Shown here piece after piece: positions 44,046-53,400 of a stretch of 64,000 bases of DNA; position 1 is the stretch's first letter; each line of letters starts with the position of its first letter. Made by a program: the position numbers and the translations under genes. The notes beneath the pieces were generated by a model. It saw only the letters and a program-made list of their open reading frames with translations, was not told the origin of the DNA and searched no databases. The stretch spans positions 176,803 through 240,802 of the forward strand of contig JAIUME010000005.1 in the NCBI GenBank assembly GCA_022565695.1, written 5' to 3'. The stretch is from Alcanivorax sp. (GTDB taxonomy: Bacteria; Pseudomonadota; Gammaproteobacteria; Pseudomonadales; Alcanivoracaceae).

Positions 44046-44666
44046 AGACAGTTTCTTCAGCAATGGCGCCCGGTCTATTCGCGGCGCGTCATTGCCGTTG
44101 TTGAGGCTTCTGGAGAGTAAATATCTTGAAGCCTAGTCAAAGGTGCCAAATATGGGCTGACCTGAACCGCCCCGGGTATCCGGAGGCTCCACGATCTGAG
44201 AGAATGGAGCAATGATCCAATCAAACAAGTTTGCCCCCAGAGGTTTGAGAGCGTGCAGTGCGACTGGTCACCGAAAGACCACCAGTGCATCTTCGAAATT
44301 CAGGCCACAACAAGCCAGCGGGCCAGGCCGCTTATGGCTATCGCATGGTATCAGAATTCTTTCGTAGTTATGCAAATACACTACGAGAGGCCTCGGAACA
44401 GATGTGCCTACACACCGCATCTGGCATCAGGCCCGGCTTCAAAGATGGAGCACCCAAAGGCGCTTTGTAGTTGAGGAAGTACGGGCGCCGTGGCGGCCTA
44501 GGGATGCCGACGCGTCAGTCCTTGACCGGCGCCCGTGAAAAGTATGCTCACAATAAATACTCCAGCGGCGCTATGGCGAATATCCTATTTTTCTGCAAGA
44601 GAACGCGTACAAGACTTTATTATTGTGCGCTGAAAGTAATGGCATTATGCCAGTATAAGATTTAGT
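44046..44666. other. Low-information region without a supported gene
   Basis: About 620 bp in which no coding region is convincing. A 70-codon open frame at 44258-44470 begins at GTG without a ribosome-binding site. An inverted repeat ACGGGCGCCG/CGGCGCCCGT near 44480 and 44530 lies just after it. The stretch could be a decayed gene. Confidence 0.4.
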
Positions 44667-44778
44667 AAATCTCAGTTTTCCTTTTTGACAGGTTCTCCTC
44701 GATATAGTGATGCACGTAGCATCATCAATCAGTCTAGTTTCAACGACCATGAAGAATAACTCGAGGGAGCGCTTTACC

Positions 44779-45234
44779 ATGCAACAGATTCAAACACTCT
44801 CAAACATCACCCTGCTTTGTCTGTTGGCCTTGACTATTGCAGCTTGCAGTATGTCAGGAGACAACGTCGCGATAGATACGCCGACGCAACAGCAGTCCTA
44901 TGCGCTCGGCTACACGCTCTCTGAAAAGATGCTTTCACAAATGACCGGCGTTGAAGCCGATGCCTTCCTAGCCGGGATACGAGCGTACATGAATAGCGAC
45001 ACGGTACAACCGGTAGCTGCGTACCAGGCGGAGCAAACTACCAAGCGAGAAGCGGCCGCTCAGGAAACAGCAGCCGAAAACCGAAGCCTTCCTGGCCAGA
45101 AATGCCAGCTCTTCAGTACTGCCAATGGCTTCGTTAGCGCTGTGAAGAATGGGAGGCCTGACCCTTTCGCTGCTGTGGCCTCTCCCTTGGTGGGCGGCGG
45201 CCAGCCGGGTCTGGTCGATAAGTTTCGTCTTTGA
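44779..45234 (+). pseudogene. Truncated FKBP-type prolyl isomerase lipoprotein
   Basis: The product has a lipoprotein signal (LLCLLALTIAACS) and the N-terminal dimerisation domain of Mip/FkpA-like isomerases (QQQSYALGYTLSEKML, then MTGVEADAFLAGIRAYMNSD). After about residue 110 the sequence runs into a degenerate family A repeat and then an IS3 transposase fragment in another frame. The FKBP catalytic domain is lost. The upstream region from 44667 is closely similar to that before the remnant at 35599. Confidence 0.75.
45141..45165 (-). repeat. Family A repeat, degenerate copy 9
   Basis: GTGAAGAATGGGAGGCCTGA followed by CCC retains the family A pattern with an inserted base and a substitution. 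It marks the join between FKBP-like sequence and the IS3 fragment. Confidence 0.6.
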
Positions 45235-45320
45235 CCGCAATGCCAACAGCCAAGTGCTGAAGCCCCTGCCTATTGTGGGTGATGCCACCCATGAGGCAGT
45301 TGCCATTTCTTGCTATGTGC
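45175..45320 (+). mobile_element. IS3-family transposase fragment
   Basis: One frame reads ASRVWSISFVFDRNANSQVL, then LPIVGDATHEAVAISC, closely matching [20 protein letters not shown] in the IS3 orfB at 49137. Only about 145 bp of the transposase core remain, in the opposite orientation to the fuller copy. It truncates the FKBP-like gene and the first catalytic Asp has changed to Ser. Confidence 0.8.
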
Positions 45321-45370
45321 TTGACGAGCGGGAGTTTTCCGCACTGGCCGGATACGCCGCTGTTAAGAGT

Positions 45371-46186
45371 CTACTGGTCTTCGGGGTAGTGGTAATTGAA
45401 GAGTGAGCCATCTTGACGCTGGAATACTATCGACGCTTTCTCCGCAGCTTGGGCAGACCTGAATGCCTGCTCGTCACCAGTCGGCTCGCCGACAGCAAAG
45501 CCATTCACCGAGAGGATAATGTCGCCGGGCTCAATGCCCACTCGCTCCTGCATATCGCGCGGAAACCGCTCACCGATCACATAGCCCGCCGCAGCGCCCT
45601 CCGTAACAGGGTAAAGGTCATAGACGCTTAGAAGGCGCATCCGCTCTCGCTCCGCCCGTGACTGCTCAAGCAAACTAGTGCCATCCACCCTAGATGGACT
45701 CACCGCCTCGCTCTGACTCTGTCCGCCGGCGGTCAATGGCACCAGAAACAACTTGAACTCCTTGCCATTGCCTTCCATCAACAAATGATCGGGCCGTATA
45801 TCATTGATCAGATAGTCGCCAGCCACCCGTTGGCCGATACCGTACCGATAAGCGCCGTCACCCTCAGCCAATACCACGGCGGAAGCAATCTGCCTGTCAT
45901 CAGTCTGGAAAATGGCCAGTACCGAGAGCCCTTGAGGCCCCGCCCACTCTTCACCAAAGTCTGGTACAACAGCAGGCACGCCAGCTTCCGCTGGCTGAGT
46001 GCTGCTCGGTAGGGCCGACGATAGGCTCGCGGCCGAATCTGGCTGGCTCTGCTCTGGCGCAGATGTTACCGCGGGGCTTCTCGACCCAGACCAGCCCGGC
46101 CAGTAGCGTAAGCCCAAGGCTGTCACAACAAGCAGCCCAATACACACCAACACAATAATAAGACCTGACGAAATCCCAATTTTCAT
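45371..46186 (-). CDS. GspC-like protein with PDZ domain
   Basis: This 271-residue protein has one N-terminal membrane anchor (SGLIIVLVCIGLLVVTALGL) and a Pro/Ser-rich linker. The homology region typical of type II secretion GspC follows (AVVLAEGDGAYRYGIGQRVA, then YLINDIRPDHLLMEGNGKEF), and a C-terminal PDZ domain with GIEPGDIILSVNGFAV. GspC links the inner-membrane platform to the secretin. No other gsp gene is adjacent, so this is an orphan paralogue or a PDZ scaffold of other use. The ATG at 46186 follows GGTGGGTGAA. Confidence 0.75.
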   Translation of the reverse strand: MKIGISSGLIIVLVCIGLLVVTALGLRYWPGWSGSRSPAVTSAPEQSQPDSAASLSSALPSSTQPAEAGVPAVVPDFGEEWAGPQGLSVLAIFQTDDRQIASAVVLAEGDGAYRYGIGQRVAGDYLINDIRPDHLLMEGNGKEFKLFLVPLTAGGQSQSEAVSPSRVDGTSLLEQSRAERERMRLLSVYDLYPVTEGAAAGYVIGERFPRDMQERVGIEPGDIILSVNGFAVGEPTGDEQAFRSAQAAEKASIVFQRQDGSLFNYHYPEDQ

Positions 46187-46434
46187 TTCACCCACCAACG
46201 ATATCAGAATGCCATCACCGCTATCGATTTTCTCATGCTTCCATCAATTTAACTATTCTTCGGCCATGGAAATTTTCCATTTCTAAATTTATCATGACTT
46301 CCGTGAAACAAAATAGCAAAAACACACTCAAACTATTCGAAGCTCCATAATTATAGTGATATTGCTTTAATAACATTGATATCAATATGCCATATCGACA
46401 ACCAAAATATCAAAATGACATCACGAGGAAAGTC

Positions 46435-47139
46435 ATGAAATATTCTATTCTTGCCGCAACTGCAATCACCCTGGCTGGGTGCAGCACCACGTCACCCACT
46501 CAGGTAGACACTTCTTCATCGAGAGATATTACCTCTTACACTTTCGGCTACGAAGCCGGTAACAGCGCCGAGCAAGGCCTGGAAAGACAGCGCCTAGACC
46601 GAGCTCTGTTCTTGCTGGGTGTGCAGGATGCAATGCGCGATCGGGCTCCCCGGCATAACCTGAACGAGGAGGAGGTGGCTCACGCCCTTGAGGAGCACGC
46701 CGAATGGGCCGCCATGGTCACTGAAGAAGAGATCCGGATCACATCCGAAGAGAACGCTGTGGAGGGCGCGAAATTCCGTGATGAGTACGCGCGCAGCGAA
46801 GGCGTGAAGCGGCTGGATGAAGACATCCTCTACACCGTACTGGTTAACGGCAACGGCGATCAACAGCCCAGCACCAGCGATACCGTGGAAGTGCACTACG
46901 AGGGTAGCCTGCCAGATGGAACAGTCTTCGACAGCTCCATAGAGCGAGGCACCCCTGTAGCGGTAGATCTCACCCGAGTCATAGCGGGTTGGCAAAAAGC
47001 TATCTCTCATATGACAGAAGGCGATGTGTGGGAAGTCGTGCTGCCCCCGAACCAGGCTTACGGCGAAAATGGGCGCGCGCCAGCCGTCGGCCCTAACCAA
47101 ACGCTCATCTTCAAGATAGAGCTGATCAGCGTTATCTAA
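46435..47139 (+). CDS. FKBP-type peptidyl-prolyl isomerase lipoprotein
   Basis: The 234-residue protein has a lipoprotein signal (MKYSILAATAITLAGC). An N-terminal helical dimerisation region (SYTFGYEAGNSAEQGL, to about 125) is followed by a complete FKBP domain (VEVHYEGSLPDGTVFDSSIE, VIAGWQKAISHMTEGDVWEV, PPNQAYGENG). It catalyses cis-trans proline isomerisation in the periplasm, as Mip and FkpA do. AGGAAAGTC precedes the ATG. A DsbC-like gene follows 13 bp later, giving a two-gene envelope-folding operon. It is the only intact member of three FKBP-like genes here. Confidence 0.9.
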   Translation: MKYSILAATAITLAGCSTTSPTQVDTSSSRDITSYTFGYEAGNSAEQGLERQRLDRALFLLGVQDAMRDRAPRHNLNEEEVAHALEEHAEWAAMVTEEEIRITSEENAVEGAKFRDEYARSEGVKRLDEDILYTVLVNGNGDQQPSTSDTVEVHYEGSLPDGTVFDSSIERGTPVAVDLTRVIAGWQKAISHMTEGDVWEVVLPPNQAYGENGRAPAVGPNQTLIFKIELISVI

Positions 47140-47152
47140 AGGAGCGGAACAG

Positions 47153-47878
47153 ATGAATTTCTTCTATCAATCAACGCTGGGCCTGACAGTGCTGCTGTCA
47201 TCACTAGCGTACGCAATTGACGCCCCGGAGCGGCTACAGGAAAACCTGGTCAAGCTTAACCCGGACTTCAAAATCACTCGGATCAGCGCCACGCCAGTAA
47301 CCGGCATCGCTGAGGTTGAGCTGGGCGGTAGCGAGATCATTTACGCATCGGAGAGCGGCAATCACATCTTCACCGGTGATCTGATCGACATCACCGATGG
47401 ACGGAATGACAATCTCACCGAGCACCGCCAGCAGCAGATTCGGCGCAGCACCCTCGCAACGCTTGATCCGGCCTCGTTTATTACCTATCGCTCCACAACA
47501 GAGGAGGCGTCGCAGGTATATGTATTTACTGACATAAGCTGCAATTACTGCCAGAACTTCCACAAGCAGATCGAGGCAATAAACGATGCAGGCATCACCG
47601 TACATTATCTCGCTTTCCCTCGTGCCGGTCTGAACAACGCCACCGCACGGCTGATGGAGCGCGCATGGTGTGCTGAAGATCGTCAGGCCACACTGACGAC
47701 ACTAAAAGCCAGCGGCAGCGCGCCCTCACCCCAAGAGCCTTGCCGGGCACCGATAGCAAGCCACTTCCAGATCGGTACCGCAATGGGGGTCCGCGGCACG
47801 CCTTATATCCTCACACCTGAGGGCCATATCCTTGGCGGGTTCCTTTCAACAAAGGAGCTCATTTCTGCACTGGAGTAG
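47153..47878 (+). CDS. DsbC-like thiol:disulfide isomerase
   Basis: This 241-residue periplasmic protein has a signal peptide (FFYQSTLGLTVLLSSLAYA), an N-terminal dimerisation domain and a thioredoxin-like domain. The active site is DISCNYCQNFH, with Asn-Tyr in place of the usual Gly-Tyr between the cysteines. A second Cys pair is spread at AWCAEDR and EPCRAPI. The GVRGTPYILTPEGHILGG segment gives the conserved cis-Pro. It follows the FKBP gene by 13 bp with AAGGAGCGG as ribosome-binding site. Together they suit folding of exported, cysteine-containing proteins. Confidence 0.88.
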   Translation: MNFFYQSTLGLTVLLSSLAYAIDAPERLQENLVKLNPDFKITRISATPVTGIAEVELGGSEIIYASESGNHIFTGDLIDITDGRNDNLTEHRQQQIRRSTLATLDPASFITYRSTTEEASQVYVFTDISCNYCQNFHKQIEAINDAGITVHYLAFPRAGLNNATARLMERAWCAEDRQATLTTLKASGSAPSPQEPCRAPIASHFQIGTAMGVRGTPYILTPEGHILGGFLSTKELISALE

Positions 47879-48270
47879 ACCACCAGGCAGGGCGTATAGA
47901 AAATCTGTGCGCCCTGTCACCCCATCACGACTATCACCACCCTTTCAGAACTACCGTTCGTCAGATTGCTGAAGGGTATTCTTATAAGTAAATCATAGTG
48001 GCAGATTGCCTTCATATATTTTATTTAATGATATCATTACGCCATCACCCGTCATTAAAACATTTAAAATCAGCAACATAAATTACATTCTCATCAATGG
48101 TGAAACTATATCAACAAGCAAAAAACCATAATAAATTTTCAATATATGGACTGCTGTTTTTGGAAAAATAAGTTTTCGTTTTATTAGTCTTGCCATGAAT
48201 TTTCCTGTCTGTAGATTCTGGAAGGGCGTCACATCGAATAACGCAATAAAACTAAATAAGGAGATTAACC
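47879..48270. other. AT-rich intergenic region
   Basis: Nearly 400 bp of strikingly AT-rich DNA separates the DsbC-like and PraB-like genes. CAGGGCG (47888-47894) and CGCCCTG (47910-47916) form a weak stem just after the DsbC stop, without a T tract. The rest probably includes the PraB-like promoter. No coding region was accepted. Confidence 0.5.
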
Positions 48271-48825
48271 ATGAATGTAATCGCAAAAGGGTTCATTGGA
48301 GCTACCATGGTCGCGGCTTTTGGTTTGAGCCACGCTTCTGGCCCGATCTACTACACCGTTAATGGTGGGTCGACCGAGCAGCTGCATATCACTTCGATCA
48401 CGGATACTTTTGAAGGTACGACTCGCCTGTCTTCAGGATTTTTCTGCCAGGTTGACTGTACTCTCACTGTAGATGGCGAGATGGCGGACGACCTTACCGG
48501 CGACACCACACTGACTGTCACCAACGCTAGCGTGAGCGGCTCTAGCTCGCTGTGCGGCCTGCTGAGCTTGAGTGGTTTCCCATGGGAAGGTTCCGTACCG
48601 CACTCTTCTATTCCGTCTCCGCTTACGCCAGTCACCTTCACAATGGATAACGTCGCCGTAAGCGCCTCACTCTGTGGTTCGTGCAGTGGCCAGATTGATG
48701 TAACCTTCGATCCAGACAACGGTGGCAGCTTCGAGTTTGATGGCCCGATCACCCCTAACGGCAACTGCAACGTCAGAGGTTCACTGACTAGCGCCAACGG
48801 CAACTACTACGATGCATGGCACTGA
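48271..48825 (+). CDS. PraB-like secreted protein (alkane-oxidation activator family)
   Basis: The 184-residue protein has a signal peptide (MNVIAKGFIGATMVAAFGLS, then HASG) and a Thr/Ser/Gly-rich mature part. Cys pairs (FFCQVDCTL, SLCGLLSLSGFPW, SLCGSCSGQ, GNCNVRG) and the LCGLLSLSGFPWEG segment resemble PraB, an exported protein linked to alkane growth and biofilms in Pseudomonas. The similarity is from memory of the family pattern and is moderate. AAGGAGATTAACC precedes the ATG, and a hairpin terminator follows. The gene stands alone, in keeping with strong separate expression. Confidence 0.55.
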   Translation: MNVIAKGFIGATMVAAFGLSHASGPIYYTVNGGSTEQLHITSITDTFEGTTRLSSGFFCQVDCTLTVDGEMADDLTGDTTLTVTNASVSGSSSLCGLLSLSGFPWEGSVPHSSIPSPLTPVTFTMDNVAVSASLCGSCSGQIDVTFDPDNGGSFEFDGPITPNGNCNVRGSLTSANGNYYDAWH

Positions 48826-48853
48826 TCCATCACAGTAATAGCCGCAAGGCGAG

Positions 48854-48885
48854 GGCGCGAGCACTTTTGGCTCGCGCCTTCATTT
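48854..48885 (+). terminator. Rho-independent terminator of the PraB-like gene
   Basis: GGCGCGAGC and GCTCGCGCC pair over a 7-nt loop and are followed by TTCATTT. It lies 28 bp after the stop codon. Confidence 0.7.
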
Positions 48886-49136
48886 CGCACTGTTCTACTA
48901 CAGTCCAATTCTAGGCTGGCGTGTGCTACTTCTCCTGCGTGCTTCACCCAAAGCTTACGCCCCTGAACTAAGCCCAGCCTTCCACTAGCGCTGGTAACAG
49001 GCGCACCGCCGTAAGACCCTGAACCGGATATCCAACAGAAGTCTACTCGCGTGGACATGATTCCGTCCCCTTCGGGCGGTAGCGCTTTCGTTAACGCTCA
49101 CGAGACGTGCGACGCCCCCCCCCCCGCTTTTGAGTA

Positions 49137-49989
49137 TTACTGCGCTCTGGAGTCCGAGGTTAACGCAGCCGGATTTCGAGCCAGGTGTCTCGCATAAGCT
49201 GATGGCGTCAAGCCGCCCAGACCGCGCTTCGGTCTTTCCTCGTTATATTCCCGGCGCCATTGCTCAACGATCACCTGGGCATCGGCCAGACTGGTGAACC
49301 AGTGCTCGTTAAGGCATTCGTCCCGGAAGCGCCCATTGAATGATTCAACATAGGCGTTCTGGTTGGGCTTGCCTGGCTGGATCAGGAACAGCCGCACACC
49401 GGTTTCGTGAGCCCAGGTCAGCATATCCTTGCCGCAGAACTCCTTTCCGTTATCGGTGCGGATGGCTTTAGGAAGGCCCCTGGCCAGTGCCAGCCGGTCC
49501 AGAATGCGTATCACCGCCTGGCCGTTGATGCCACGTTCAACAGCAATGGCAACCGCTTCATGGATGGCATCATCCACGATCGTCAGGCACTTCAGCACGC
49601 GGCTATCGGCAGTGCGGTCGAAGACGAAATCCATCGACCAGACTCGGTTTGCCGCCGCAGGGCGCCACAAGGGACAGCGGTCCGAGATGGGGATTTTCTT
49701 GCGCCGCCGGCACCGAACCTGAAGCCCTTCCAGCGTATACAGCCGCTCAACACGCTGGTGGTTCACCAGGAGTCCCTCCTGCCGTAACTTTAGGTAGATC
49801 ATCTCAGCGCCGTATCGGCGATGACGCTGCGCCAACGCGACTATCCGCTCGCGCAATGCCTCATTCCGGTCTGGCGCAGGCTGATACCGGAAAGCACTGG
49901 GGCTCATGCGAACCACACTCAACGCGCCGCTCGTACAGGACCCGGCTCGTCATGAAGCGCACCAGTTCACGCCGGGCTGGCGCGCTCAC
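49137..49989 (-). pseudogene. IS3-family transposase orfB (frameshifted)
   Basis: The natural start is probably a GTG at 49989 overlapping the orfA stop (TGGTGA), giving [20 protein letters not shown]. Near 49930 the frame is lost: a GCGCGCG appears shortened to GCGCG, moving the rest into another frame. From there the DDE catalytic core is intact ([33 protein letters not shown]). In normal copies this integrase-type domain performs cutting and strand transfer. Without correction of the shift, no full-length protein is made. Confidence 0.75.
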
Positions 49990-50249
49990 CACTTTTTTCG
50001 CAGGGCTTCCTTGGTGATCTCGCTCTTAAGCAGTGTCTCAGCCAGCAACTTCTTCAGGCGGGCATTCTCGGATTCCAGCTCCTTGAGCCGCTTGGCATCC
50101 GGGACACTCATGCCTGCGAACTTGCTCTTCCAGAGGTAGTAACTGGCCTCGGAGAAGCCATGTTTGCGGCATAGCTCCTTCACGGGCATCCCGGCTTCGG
50201 CCTGACGCAGGAAACCTACGATCTGTTCCTCGGTGAATCGCTTCTTCAT
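49986..50249 (-). CDS. IS3-family transposase orfA
   Basis: The 87-residue protein has a Tnp_1-type HTH (RFTEEQIVGFLRQAEAGMPV, KELCRKHGFSEASYYLWKSK) and a leucine-zipper-like C-terminus (LKELESENARLKKLLAETLL). It binds the element's ends. A GAGGAGATTGGAC leader precedes the ATG at 50249. An AAAAAAG tract lies at its 3' end. Confidence 0.9.
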   Translation of the reverse strand: MKKRFTEEQIVGFLRQAEAGMPVKELCRKHGFSEASYYLWKSKFAGMSVPDAKRLKELESENARLKKLLAETLLKSEITKEALRKKW

Positions 50250-50385
50250 GTCCAATCTCCTCATGGGGGTATTGGACTCTAAAGTCAGGTGCTACTCAAA
50301 CAGGGGGGACGTCGCGTGGAAGCCGAGACCGCATCAAGCTCGGGTGACTGAGTGTGGGCCAGTTGGCGACTTCGCGAGGTAATAG

Positions 50386-50410
50386 AAAAACCCCCGCATC
50401 GCTGCGGGGG
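50386..50410 (-). terminator. Rho-independent terminator on the minus strand
   Basis: CCCCCGCA and TGCGGGGG pair over a 4-nt loop, followed on the minus strand by TTTTT. It ends transcription of the Ig-like lipoprotein and FadL genes. Confidence 0.85.
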
Positions 50411-50470
50411 TCTAGCGCCGGCCTATCTATCAGACCGATGAGCCCATACAAGACTAGGCTTCTATATGCA

Positions 50471-53400
50471 TTATTTGATGATTTCGGAAAGATACTGGAC
50501 TCGAGTACCGCCTTCCGGAATTTCCAGTATAGACCAGCTCATAGGGAGAGACTCGCTCTCCTGATTGTCGAACGGAAGTAGTCCTTTGATACCCACACCA
50601 ATCTCAACCATGTTGGTATTTTCCATCTCAACACGCATGGTACCGTCATCATTGAAATACACCTCACCCTCAAGCTCTAGCGTCACGGGTACACTCGTCA
50701 TGTCACTCGTCACCCTACCTTGGAGAGCCGTCTGATTAATCAAGTTTAGGAGAGGCTCAATGTTTTCTTCCAGACCTATGGCGTCTACATAGACATCCAG
50801 TGTCGTGCTGATATGAGGGTACGATTCGCCATTGGAGCCCACGCGCTGTGTAATAACGGCCTGAATCGGCTGATCTCGGACGCAGACCCTGCCATCCTCC
50901 GCGCTCTCTTCACAGGTATCATCAGCATGTTTGGCGTAGCGCATGCGCATCACCTGCGCGCCGGAATCAAAGCCATACGTTATACCCGGCCCCAACTGAA
51001 GAGGGGCGGTCATCGGCAAGCTGGTCGCCATAATCTGCCCGGGCCAGATGGTAACCGGCACACCGCCCAGAGCATCATCATATTCACCCACCTCCGCGAT
51101 CAGATCACTGGTGATATAGGTAAATTTATCTTCCGGGCAAGCTTCCAGATCAAACGTCCCCCCAAAAGATATAGTGATACCGCAACCTATATTGACGACC
51201 GGAATAAGGTATTGGCAATAGGGATTGGTGACGTCACAGTATGGCAAATCTCTACAATCCGGGTCGCTCGGATCGCATACTTCTTCCCCTACATCTGCCG
51301 GCTGCAAAACCCCAGGCAGGATCTTGGTGCTGTTCCAAGGCGGTAGGAGGCCGTCAGGATCGTAGCAATTCGGGTCATCCGCGCTGCATGCGGCGGCAAG
51401 AGGTGGTTGGTTCTCGGCACCGTCTTCTTCCACGGTATACATATTAAAGGGTAGTGCATCCAGGTAAAAATATGGTCGGGGAGTAAGGTCCAGCCGAGCA
51501 TCGCTATTACGGTCATGGATCAGGTTGGCATTTGTATCAACCGACGGCGTATTTAGCACCTGAAGCACCTGCTTTGTACTTTCGCCACCCTTGAAGTATT
51601 GAACCAGGTCCACACCCCCACCATCTGGTGCGTTGGCGTCTTGATAGAGAAGATCGTGCAGCCGCGCGTCCGGGTTATTTCTCCTCTCTGACCCGGGGTG
51701 CTGCATCAGAGTTATTTCATGTAGCTGCGTCTGAATTGGCAGTCCATCCACAGAACAGATAGCTTGCGAGCCATCACAAGTCGCCGCACTGCTATGGCGA
51801 TCGCCGTTGGAGCCCAGCACATAACGGTAAAAGGTATCTACTTCCCAAGGCTCTTCCGGCCAGAAAGTCACCTTTCGGCCGTCCACACTCACCTGTCCGG
51901 GCACCTCTTCCAGCCCCCCCCCCCATTCGTCCACTGTCTCGACCTTGAAGGATTGACCCAGCACCACACTCTCGGCAGCAATAGGTTTGGTGAAGATCGC
52001 AATAACCGGCCGGTTTGCTGGCAGGCGAGTCAGCGGCAGGATGTCATCGGGCAGTTTGTGCGGTATATGCTGTACGTGTTGATTACCACTACCCTGCACG
52101 ACATGATGCAACCTATGGTAGATATCTTCCAGCCCCCCACGGCAGTTGGCCGTCATACCTGATGCCAGATCCACAGGTATATCCGCCAAAGCGCAAGGAT
52201 AGCCCGGATAGACCGACGTGATCATTGGAGAACGAACCGTTACATCGGTTTCGTCAGGTCCTATTAATGAGGGAGCACCTGTCATTGGGTCCAATTGCCA
52301 TTGATACTGGTCCGCCAGCGTGACTTCCACCGGCATCTCAAACTCAAATAGATGCGGCACACCCAGAGTACCTCCGAGCATATCAGCCAAGCCGGCACTC
52401 AGCTCAATCGTGTATTCGTAGCGGTCGACACCGTTGGCTGCCGTCTGCACCGAGCGCTTAAATCCTTGTTCTGGCGTAATAACCAGTGACGAACCGCTCG
52501 TCCGCATGCCTACGTCGATAAGCTGGCCGTTCTCGCGAACGGTTACCAGGCTCTGGATATCATCCATATCCACCGGCCTGTTAAAGCGGATGATGGCTGG
52601 CTCAGAAGGCAAAAATCCCTTCAAATCTTCGCCTGGGCTCCAGCTCTGGATCTCAAGCAGGCTGTCGTATGCTATGTCAGTCGCATTTCCTCCCACTTCT
52701 GACTGCATAAAGAAACTTAGAACACTTCTTGCGTCTTCGCTACCAAGCACTCTTGGCTCTGCCACGCTCACTGCATCGGCAGTCAATCGTCCATCACGAA
52801 TCTCAGCCGTCCCAATCAACTCCAGGTGCATCAAATCCTGCGTCACAGCCCCGTTCGCCCGCGGATCCTCTGCAGTAATCGCCACATCCATAAACAAGCG
52901 CAGCTGACGACGCGCATTATCTGCTTCAGAATATGGATTTTCTTCTAGGTACCCCACTGCATCAGAAATAAAGTGAATTTTCACTTCCCCGGAACTGAAG
53001 CCAGAAGGCACTTCCCCACCGATCAGTACTTCCATATCCGTTCCACTTAGCATGGAACCGCGCTTGATGCGCAACGGCACAAAGTCCGGGTGGGAGGGAA
53101 TATGCGCCAGTTCAGCCTGGAGAAAACCGGATTGCTGGGTCTGGTTATCATCACCCAGTAGTACAGCCTCAAGCGGCACCATATTCACTGGCTTACCAGT
53201 CAGCATGGAAACATTCGTACCCGCCGCCACTTCCTGCGTCATCACGCTGCGGCTGCCGGAATCCAGCGGAGTGAAGGTGTAGCTGTTGCTGGCGAAGGTT
53301 TCACCATAGGTGCTGGTTATATCGCTCTGCAGGCTGAGTGTGTATTCCACGCCTGGCGTCAGATCTTCCTTCGGGTCCACCGTCATGTAGGGGCCGTGAA

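Larger units (their letters stand above)
49108..50316 (-). mobile_element. IS3-family insertion sequence (IS407-like), probably inactive
   Basis: The element holds orfA and orfB on the minus strand. The ends carry imperfect inverted repeats: GCGACG, a C run, then a GTTTTGAGTA-like segment at the left, and TACTCAAACAGGGGGGACGT at the right. An 11-base C tract lies at 49115-49125. I could not find a matching target duplication. A two-base deletion in orfB suggests loss of function. Ends are approximate. Confidence 0.75.

Noticed and set aside
44258..44470. Small gene of 70 codons
   Set aside because: It starts at GTG without a ribosome-binding site, and an overlapping frame is equally open. 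No family resemblance.
49115..49125. Phase-variable poly-C tract
   Set aside because: It lies in the terminal region of an IS element and not in a gene or promoter.
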